Origin: Streptomyces sp. AC555_RSS877
GTDB lineage: Bacteria > Actinomycetota > Actinomycetes > Streptomycetales > Streptomycetaceae
DNA length: 37,411 nucleotides
Direction of reading: 5' to 3'
Assembly: GCF_019049245.1 (NCBI RefSeq)
Contig: NZ_JAGMUK010000054.1
Coordinates: 364,977 to 402,387 of the forward strand
Positions 31,510 through 37,411 of this stretch are shown in pieces (position 1 is the first letter of the stretch; every line of letters starts with the position of its first letter). The translations under genes were made by a program, and so were the position numbers. The notes below the pieces were generated by a model. That model saw only the letters and a program-made list of their open reading frames with translations. It had not been told where the DNA came from and searched no databases.

Positions 31510-32843
31510 AGCTGACCATTCTGGGCGGCGGCGGATTCCGGGTGCCGCTCGTGTACGGGGCGCTGCTGACGGACCGCGCCGAGGGCCGGGTCACCGAAGT
31601 CGTTCTGCACGATCTGGACGACAGTCGACTGTATGCGGTCGCCCGTGTGCTGGATGAACAGGCCGCGGCCGTACCCGACGCCCCCCGCGTGACCGCCACG
31701 ACCGACCTCGACGAGGCCCTGCGCGGCGCCGACTTCATCTTCTCCGCGATCCGGGTCGGCGGCCTGGAGGGCCGCGCCAACGACGAACGGGTGGCGCTGG
31801 ACGAGGGTGTCCTCGGCCAGGAGACGGTCGGCGCGGGCGGCATCGCCTACGGTCTGCGGACGGTCCCCGTCGCCGTCGACATCGCGCGACGTGTGGCCCG
31901 CCTCGCCCCCGACGCCTGGGTCATCAACTTCACCAACCCGGCCGGACTGGTCACCGAGGCCATGTCCCGCCACCTCGGCGACCGCGTCATCGGCATCTGC
32001 GACTCGCCGGTCGGCCTCGGCCGCCGTATCGCCCGTGTCCTCGGGGCCGACCCCCGCGAGGCCTGGATCGACTACGTCGGTCTCAACCACCTCGGCTGGG
32101 TCCGCGGTCTGCGTGTCGCCGGCCGCGACGAACTCCCGCGGCTGCTCACCGACCCCGACCTGCTCGGCTCCTTCGAGGAGGGCAAGCTCTTCGGCGTCGA
32201 CTGGCTCCGGTCCCTGGGCGCGATCCCCAACGAGTACCTGCACTACTACTACTTCAACCGGGAAGCCGTCCGCTCCTACCAGCAGGCCGAGAAGACCCGC
32301 GGCGCCTTCCTCGCCGACCAGCAGGCCCGCTTCTACGAGGAGATGAAGCGCCCCGACGCGGCGGCCCTGACCGCCTGGGACCGCACCCGCGCCGAGCGCG
32401 AGGCCACCTACATGTCCGAGAACCGGGAGACGGCGGGCGCCGGCGAGCGCGACGCCGACGATCTGTCCGGCGGCTACGAGAAGGTGGCCCTCGCCCTGAT
32501 GCGGGCCATCGCCCGCGACGAGCGCACGACCCTGATCCTCAACGTGCGCAACCAGGGCACGCTCTCGGTGCTCGACGGGGACGCGGTCATCGAGGTGCCC
32601 TGCCTGGTGGACGCCAACGGCGCGCACCCGGTGGCTGTCGCCCCGTTGCCCGACCACGCCACCGGCCTGGTCTGCTCGGTCAAGGCCGTCGAGCGGGAGG
32701 TGCTGGCCGCCGCCGAGGCCGGCTCGCGGACGACGGCCGTGAAGGCGTTCGCGCTGCACCCGCTCGTCGACTCGGTGAACGTCGCCCGCAAACTGGTGGA
32801 CGGATACACCTCGGTCCATCCCGGCCTGGCGTACCTGAAGTAA
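31506..32843 (+). CDS. Glycoside hydrolase family 4 (6-phospho-beta-glucosidase-like)
   Basis: A 445-residue NAD- and Mn-dependent glycosidase. Seen: dinucleotide motif ILGGGGFRVP, NFTNPAG (141-147), metal-site Cys165 in CDSP and His195 in GLNHLGW, and the family segment GQETVGAGGIAYGLRTVP. Phospho-beta-glucosidases of this family usually carry CN-P around the metal cysteine; here Asp166 replaces Asn, so substrate choice may differ. GH4 enzymes oxidise C3 and eliminate the glycoside. The cluster has an ABC importer and no PTS component, so either the local kinase supplies a phosphorylated substrate or this member acts on plain sugars. GTG 31506 overlaps the DeoR stop. Confidence 0.88.
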   Translation: MKLTILGGGGFRVPLVYGALLTDRAEGRVTEVVLHDLDDSRLYAVARVLDEQAAAVPDAPRVTATTDLDEALRGADFIFSAIRVGGLEGRANDERVALDEGVLGQETVGAGGIAYGLRTVPVAVDIARRVARLAPDAWVINFTNPAGLVTEAMSRHLGDRVIGICDSPVGLGRRIARVLGADPREAWIDYVGLNHLGWVRGLRVAGRDELPRLLTDPDLLGSFEEGKLFGVDWLRSLGAIPNEYLHYYYFNREAVRSYQQAEKTRGAFLADQQARFYEEMKRPDAAALTAWDRTRAEREATYMSENRETAGAGERDADDLSGGYEKVALALMRAIARDERTTLILNVRNQGTLSVLDGDAVIEVPCLVDANGAHPVAVAPLPDHATGLVCSVKAVEREVLAAAEAGSRTTAVKAFALHPLVDSVNVARKLVDGYTSVHPGLAYLK

Positions 32844-32852
32844 GCGCTTTCC
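32840..32852. promoter_or_regulatory. LacI-like palindromic core at the GH4 stop codon
   Basis: GTAAGCGCTTTCC contains the perfect 8-bp palindrome AAGCGCTT, with flanks resembling LacI-family or cre-type boxes. It spans the GH4 stop and lies 25 bp before GH38. It may be chance; it could allow extra control inside the operon. Confidence 0.3.
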
Positions 32853-32876
32853 CCTCACTGGTTCCTGGAGACTTTC

Positions 32877-35800
32877 ATGCACGACGAACGCCGCCGGATC
32901 GAGGAGCGCGTCGAGCGCGTCCACACCCAGCGCATCAAGCCCGCGATCTACGCGGCCACCGTCCCCTTCGAGGTCGAGGCCTGGCAGGCGCCGGGGGAGC
33001 CCGTACCGTTCGCGGAGGCGGCCGCCGCGCCCTACGAGCCGTTCGCGATGGACACCCCGTGGGGCCCGCCCTGGGGCACCACCTGGTTCCGCATGCGCGG
33101 CCAGGTGCCCGCCGAGTGGGCCGGAAAGCGCGTCGAGGCGGTCATCGACCTCGGCTTCGTCGGGGACTGGCCCGGCAACCAGGCAGAGGCGCTGGTGCAC
33201 CTCGCGGACGGGACGCCGCTGAAGGCGGTCAACCCGCTCAACCAGTACGTGCCGATCGCCCACCCCGCCACGGGCGGCGAGACGGTCGACTACCTGGTCG
33301 AGGCGGCCTCCAACCCCGACATCCTCGCCGACAACTTCTCCGCCCCGACCCTGATGGGCGACATCCTGACCGCGGGCGACAAGCCGCTGTACACCTTCCG
33401 GTGCGCCGACCTCGCCGTCCTCGACGAGGAGGTCTGGCACCTCGACCTGGACCTCCAGGTGCTGAGCGAGCTCATGGTCCACCTCGGTGAGCACGAGCCG
33501 CGCCGCCACGAGATCATGCACGCCCTGGACCGGGCCATGGACACCCTGGACCTGGACGACGTCTCCGGCAGCGCCGCCGCCGTCCGCGAGGTCCTGGCCC
33601 CCGTCCTCGCCAGGCCCGCCCATGCCAGCGCCCACACCATCTCCGGCGTCGGCCACGCCCACATCGACTCCGCCTGGCTGTGGCCGATCCGCGAGACCAA
33701 GCGCAAGACGTCCCGCACCTTCTCCAACGTGACGTCCCTGGCCGACGAGTACGACGACTTCATCTTCGCCTGCTCCCAGGCCCAGCAGTACGAGTGGGTG
33801 CGCGACAACTACCCCCAGGTGTGGGGCCGCATCCAGGACTCGGTGAAGAAGGGCCAGTGGGCCCCGGTCGGCGGCATGTGGGTCGAGGCCGACGGCAACC
33901 TGCCCGGCGGCGAGGCCATCGCCCGCCAGCTGATCCACGGCAAGCGGTTCTTCATCGAGCACTTCGGCGTCGAGACCAAGGGCGTCTGGCTGCCGGACTC
34001 CTTCGGCTACACCGCCGCCTACCCGCAGCTCGCCAAGCTCGCCGGCAACGAGTGGTTCCTCACCCAGAAGATCTCCTGGAACCAGACCAACAAGTTCCCC
34101 CACCACACCTTCTGGTGGGAGGGCATCGACGGCACCCGCATCTTCACCCACTTCCCGCCGGTCGACACCTACAACGCCCGCTTCAGCGGCGAGGAGATGG
34201 ACCGCGCGGTGCGCAACTACCGCGAGAAGGGCGGCGGTACGCGCTCGCTGGCGCCCTTCGGCTGGGGCGACGGCGGTGGCGGCCCGACCCGCGAGATCAT
34301 GGAACGGGCCCGCAGGCTCGCCGACCTGGAGGGCTCGCCGAAGGTCGTCGTCGAGCACCCCGACGCGTTCTTCGCCAAGGCCCGCGAGGAGTACCCGGAC
34401 GCCCCGGTCTGGAACGGCGAGCTCTACCTGGAGCTCCACCGTGCCACGTACACCTCCCAGGCCCGCACCAAGCAGGGCAACCGGCGCAGCGAACACAAGC
34501 TGCGCGAGGCCGAGCTGTGGGCCACGACGGCCGCGCTGCACGCGCCGGGTTACGCGTACCCGTACGAGAAGCTCGACCGGCTGTGGAAGACGGTCCTGCT
34601 GCACCAGTTCCACGACATCCTGCCGGGCTCCTCGATCGCGTGGGTGCACCGCGAGGCGGAGGCCGAGTACGCCCGCGTGGCCGAGGAACTGGAGGCCCTG
34701 ACGGCGGAGGCGGTCGCGGCGCTGGGCGGTGGCGCGACACGCGTGTTCAACACCAGCCCGTACGACCGCGCGGAGGTCGTCCACACGGCCGACGGCGCAC
34801 CGGCGTACGTCAAGGTGCCCGCGAACGGCAGCGCTCCCCTGACCGACGCCGGGCCCGCGCAGCCGGTGCGGGCCGAAGGGCTGGTCCTCGACAACGGTCT
34901 CGTGCGGGTGCAGGTCGCGGAAGACGGCACACTGTCTTCTGTATGCGATCTGCGGTCGAACCGTGAGGTGCTCGCCGACAAGGGCAACCTGCTCCGCCTG
35001 CACACCGACCTCCCGAACTACTGGGACGCCTGGGACATCGACAAGCACTACAAGAACCGCTACACGGACCTGCTGGCCCCCGACTCCATCGAGGTCGTCT
35101 CGCAGGACCCCCTGCTCGGCGCGATCCGCGTCACCCGGTCCTTCGGCAAGGGCTCGACGATCACCCAGACCATCACCGTCCGCGCCGACAGCCCCCGCAT
35201 CGACTTCGAGACCGAGATCGACTGGCACGAGGCCGAGAAGATCCTCAAGGCGGGCTTCCCGGTGGACGTCCGGGCGGCACACTCCTCCGCGGAGATCCAG
35301 TTCGGTCACGTCCAGCGGCCCACCCACACCAACACCAGCTGGGAGGCGGCCCGCTTCGAGGTCTGCGGCCACCGCTGGGTGCACATCGGTGAACCCGGCT
35401 ACGGTGTCGCGGTCCTCAACGACTCGACGTACGGCCACGACGTCACCCGCACGGTCCGCGAGGACGGCGGTACGACGACCACGGTCGCCCTCAGCCTGGT
35501 ACGCGCCCCGCGGATCCCGGACCCCGAGGCCGACCAGGGCACGCACAGGTTCACGTACTCCCTGCTCCCGGGCGCCACGATCGGCGACGCGGTCGCCGAG
35601 GGCTACGCCCTCAACCTGCCGCTGCGCGTGGCGGAGGCGGCAGGCACGCCGGAGCCGGTCGTGTCCGTGGCCGGCGAGGGCGTGACCGTCGAGGCGGTCA
35701 AGCTCGCCGACGACGCGTCCGGTGACGTGGTCGTGCGGTTGTACGAGTCGCGCGGCGGCCGCGCCCAGGGCGTGCTGAGCACCGGATTCCCGCTCGCCGG

Positions 35801-35936
35801 CGCCCAGGTCACCGACCTGCTGGAGCGGCCCCTGCCCGACGAGACCGCGCACATCGAGGACGGCACGGTCGCGGTCTCGCTGCGCCCCTTCCAGGTCCTG
35901 ACGCTCCGTCTGCAGCGCGGCACCACCGGCCGGTAG
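32877..35936 (+). CDS. Alpha-mannosidase, glycoside hydrolase family 38
   Basis: A 1019-residue retaining, zinc-dependent alpha-mannosidase. Domain order: an N-terminal beta domain (about 40-230, with WGPPWGTTWFRMRGQVP), the GH38 barrel (about 255-520) with zinc motif GHAHIDSAWLWP (His260, His262, Asp264), nucleophile Asp374 in WLPDSFGY and HQFHDILPGSS, then C-terminal beta-sandwich domains. There is no signal peptide, so it is cytoplasmic and trims mannose from imported oligosaccharides. ATG 32877 has GGAG 7 nt upstream and lies 33 bp after GH4. Together with GH2 and GH29 it suggests use of complex glycans. Confidence 0.95.
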   Translation: MHDERRRIEERVERVHTQRIKPAIYAATVPFEVEAWQAPGEPVPFAEAAAAPYEPFAMDTPWGPPWGTTWFRMRGQVPAEWAGKRVEAVIDLGFVGDWPGNQAEALVHLADGTPLKAVNPLNQYVPIAHPATGGETVDYLVEAASNPDILADNFSAPTLMGDILTAGDKPLYTFRCADLAVLDEEVWHLDLDLQVLSELMVHLGEHEPRRHEIMHALDRAMDTLDLDDVSGSAAAVREVLAPVLARPAHASAHTISGVGHAHIDSAWLWPIRETKRKTSRTFSNVTSLADEYDDFIFACSQAQQYEWVRDNYPQVWGRIQDSVKKGQWAPVGGMWVEADGNLPGGEAIARQLIHGKRFFIEHFGVETKGVWLPDSFGYTAAYPQLAKLAGNEWFLTQKISWNQTNKFPHHTFWWEGIDGTRIFTHFPPVDTYNARFSGEEMDRAVRNYREKGGGTRSLAPFGWGDGGGGPTREIMERARRLADLEGSPKVVVEHPDAFFAKAREEYPDAPVWNGELYLELHRATYTSQARTKQGNRRSEHKLREAELWATTAALHAPGYAYPYEKLDRLWKTVLLHQFHDILPGSSIAWVHREAEAEYARVAEELEALTAEAVAALGGGATRVFNTSPYDRAEVVHTADGAPAYVKVPANGSAPLTDAGPAQPVRAEGLVLDNGLVRVQVAEDGTLSSVCDLRSNREVLADKGNLLRLHTDLPNYWDAWDIDKHYKNRYTDLLAPDSIEVVSQDPLLGAIRVTRSFGKGSTITQTITVRADSPRIDFETEIDWHEAEKILKAGFPVDVRAAHSSAEIQFGHVQRPTHTNTSWEAARFEVCGHRWVHIGEPGYGVAVLNDSTYGHDVTRTVREDGGTTTTVALSLVRAPRIPDPEADQGTHRFTYSLLPGATIGDAVAEGYALNLPLRVAEAAGTPEPVVSVAGEGVTVEAVKLADDASGDVVVRLYESRGGRAQGVLSTGFPLAGAQVTDLLERPLPDETAHIEDGTVAVSLRPFQVLTLRLQRGTTGR

Positions 35937-35948
35937 GAATCGGCCCCC

Positions 35949-35979
35949 AGGGGCGGGCGCCCCGGCCGCGCCCGCCCCT
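35949..35979 (+). terminator. Stem-loop inside the glycosidase operon (GH38/GH29)
   Basis: Arms of 12 bp (AGGGGCGGGCGC at 35949-35960 and its complement at 35968-35979) with a 7-nt loop, 13 bp after the GH38 stop and 37 bp before the GH29 start, followed by TT only. It probably ends or reduces transcription into the fucosidase gene. Confidence 0.7.
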
Positions 35980-36016
35980 TCACCGAAGTGACCTTCTTCC
36001 GCCGAGGAGTTCAGCC

Positions 36017-37267
36017 GTGCCCATGCAGCCGTGGTTCACCGACGCCAAGTTGGGGATTTTCGTCCACTGGGGGATCTACGCCGTCGACGGCGTCCAGGAG
36101 TCCTGGTCGTTCTACGACGACATCGTGCCGCACGACCGGTACATGTCCCAGCTCGACCGCTTCACCGGCGCCCACTACGACCCGCACGCCTGGGCCGGCC
36201 TCTTCGCCCGGGCGGGCGCCCGATACGCCGTCCTCACCAGCCGCCACCACGACGGCGTCGCCCTGTGGGACACCGCGTACGGCGATCTGCACCTGGGCCG
36301 CGACTACCTCACCGGCTACGCCGACGCCCTGCGCGACAAGGGCCTCAAGGTGGGCCTGTACTACTCGCACTCGGACTGGAGCCACCCCGACTACGCCACC
36401 ACCCGCAAGCCGGGCCGCCCGCCGGAGATGGAGGACAACCGCTACTCCGAGTGCTCGGCCGAGGACGAGGACCTGGCGGCCTGGGAGCGGTTCATCGCCT
36501 ACCGGGACGGCCAGATCCGCGAGCTGGCCTCCCGCTACCGGCCCGACCTGATGTGGTTCGACGGCGAATGGGACCGCAGCGAGGAGCAGTGGCGCATCAA
36601 GGAGCTCGCCGCGCTCATCCGCTCGTACGTGCCCGACGTCGTCTTCAACGCCCGCATGCTCAGCGAAGGCGACTACGCCACACCCGAACAGGGCGCCCCC
36701 ATCGAACCCCCGGACGGGCCCTGGGAGTTGTGCCTGACGATCAACGACTCGTGGGGCTACCAGCACCACGACCACAACCACAAGTCGCTCACCCAGCTGA
36801 TCCGCTACTTCACCGAGACCATCGGCGGGGGCGGCAACCTCCTGCTCGACGTCGGCCCGATGGAGGACGGCACCATCCCCGAGCCGCAGGCCGAGCGCCT
36901 CGAAGGCCTGGGGGAGTGGATCCGCAAGCACTCCGAGGCCGTGTACGGGACGGTGCGCGGGCTGCCGGCCGGGCACCACTACGGACCCAGCACCCTCTCC
37001 GCCGACCGCCGCACGCTCTATCTCACCGTGTACGACATCCCGCGCGCCGAGATCGGCGTACGCGGCCTGGTCACGCCGGTCCGCAGGGTCACCGTCCTCG
37101 GTACCGGCACCGAACTCGCCCACCGCGTGGTCGGCGGCCTGCACGAGGCCGTCGGCGTGCTGTGGATCGACCCGCCCGCAGCGGCAGACCTCGATCCGCA
37201 CGCCACGGTCCTCGCGCTCGAGCTGGACGGCGAGGTGGAGCTGTACCGGGGGTCGGGCCGCTCCTGA
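36017..37267 (+). CDS. Alpha-L-fucosidase, glycoside hydrolase family 29
   Basis: A 416-residue retaining alpha-L-fucosidase. Seen: the N-terminal WFTDAKLGIFVHWGIYAVDG, LTSRHHDGVALWD with the fucose-binding His pair 77-78, and MWFDGEWD with nucleophile Asp182; the tail after about 320 is a short beta domain. There is no signal peptide, so it is cytoplasmic. GTG 36017 is used because GAGGAG lies 8 nt upstream; ATG 36023 is an in-frame alternative. Last gene of the rightward glycosidase operon, preceded by a stem-loop and followed 46 bp later by an IS481-type element, whose insertion may have cut off whatever lay downstream. Confidence 0.93.
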   Translation: MPMQPWFTDAKLGIFVHWGIYAVDGVQESWSFYDDIVPHDRYMSQLDRFTGAHYDPHAWAGLFARAGARYAVLTSRHHDGVALWDTAYGDLHLGRDYLTGYADALRDKGLKVGLYYSHSDWSHPDYATTRKPGRPPEMEDNRYSECSAEDEDLAAWERFIAYRDGQIRELASRYRPDLMWFDGEWDRSEEQWRIKELAALIRSYVPDVVFNARMLSEGDYATPEQGAPIEPPDGPWELCLTINDSWGYQHHDHNHKSLTQLIRYFTETIGGGGNLLLDVGPMEDGTIPEPQAERLEGLGEWIRKHSEAVYGTVRGLPAGHHYGPSTLSADRRTLYLTVYDIPRAEIGVRGLVTPVRRVTVLGTGTELAHRVVGGLHEAVGVLWIDPPAAADLDPHATVLALELDGEVELYRGSGRS

Positions 37268-37312
37268 GGGGCCCGACCACGGCAGTTCCCGTCCGTGCGC
37301 GCGACGGCGAGG

Positions 37313-37411
37313 ACTAGGTGTACTGCCCTGTGAGGTTGGGGACGCGGCTGGCGGGTGGTTGGCCTTTCAGAGCGGTGTGTCCTCGGTGGTGATTGTAGGT
37401 GTGCAGCCACT
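37313..37411. mobile_element. End of an IS481-family insertion sequence (truncated by window)
   Basis: The transposase tail is annotated separately. The terminal repeat appears to begin TGTACTGCCCTGTGAGG at 37319, the TGT start usual for this family. Directly outside it is ACTAGG (37313-37318), which fits the known NCTAGN six-base target duplication of IS481. The other end and the second copy of the duplication lie outside the window. Confidence 0.85.
37314..37409 (-). CDS. IS481-family transposase, C-terminal 31 residues
   Basis: Too short for ordinary gene finding. Read on the minus strand, the visible peptide starts WLHTYNHHRGHTALKGQPP and ends SRVPNLTGQYT before a TAG stop. This is the highly conserved tail of IS481 DDE transposases (YN-H-RPH-AL-G--P and NL-GQYT pattern). 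The stop codon lies in the CTAG of the target sequence just outside the terminal repeat, so the host DNA supplies the end of the reading frame. The N-terminal helix-turn-helix and the DDE core are beyond the window. Confidence 0.88.
   Translation of the reverse strand, partial: WLHTYNHHRGHTALKGQPPASRVPNLTGQYT

Noticed and set aside
31098..35852. Very long minus-strand open frame (1584 codons) opposite the GH4 and GH38 genes
   Set aside because: High GC leaves antisense frames open; the translation is low-complexity (Val/Gly/Asp/His/Arg), while the plus strand has full GH4 and GH38 motifs and ribosome sites.

Overview
The window looks like chromosomal DNA of a Streptomyces or a close relative. 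GC is very high with G/C at nearly all third codon positions, GTG starts and GGAGG-type ribosome sites are common, and secreted proteins often carry Tat signals. Several operons use 1-nt or 4-nt stop/start overlaps, and leucine TTA codons are almost absent apart from two informative exceptions.

Layout, left to right. (1) 1-5035: a leftward pentose-phosphate operon, tkt-tal-zwf (zwf runs off the left edge), divergent from an AraC-type regulator; an AT-rich palindrome sits inside the predicted tkt promoter. (2) 5093-6493: a secreted GH16 beta-glucanase with a CBM6-like domain, preceded by a perfect LacI/CebR-like operator. (3) 6861-9800: a TetR regulator and a 14-helix DHA2 exporter, separated by a non-coding gap that holds a 28-bp tandem repeat. 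(4) 9938-18067: a hydroxycinnamate (p-coumarate/ferulate-type) catabolic island. One operon is MHS-family importer, secreted alpha/beta-hydrolase and IclR regulator. A MarR regulator follows, then a divergent operon of SDR dehydrogenase, amidohydrolase-type beta-ketoacyl-CoA hydrolase, acyl-CoA ligase and MaoC hydratase. These four enzymes match the CoA-dependent, non-thiolytic side-chain shortening route known as cou in Rhodococcus and phd in Corynebacterium. (5) 18129-23386: a leftward operon of Tat-exported metallophosphoesterase with a LamG-like domain, Tat-exported PHP-domain protein, Sec-exported unknown protein with two consecutive TTA codons in its signal peptide, and a PaaX-family regulator. 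(6) 23437-37267: a glycan-use locus. PfkB kinase, sugar-binding lipoprotein, two permeases and GH2 beta-galactosidase run leftward; DeoR regulator, GH4, GH38 alpha-mannosidase and GH29 alpha-fucosidase run rightward. (7) 37313-37411: the end of an IS481-family element, with its probable 6-bp target duplication.

How the parts may work together. The glycan locus lacks an ABC ATPase, so it probably borrows the shared MsiK-type ATPase. Its glycosidases have no export signals, so oligosaccharides are probably imported and trimmed inside the cell. The hydrolase in region 4 could release hydroxycinnamates from plant esters outside the cell, the importer would take them up, and the ligase/hydratase/dehydrogenase/hydrolase set would shorten them to hydroxybenzoates finished elsewhere. 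The secreted phosphoesterase operon lies directly downstream of the beta-galactosidase in the same direction and has no recognised pathway; it is the least explained part of the window.
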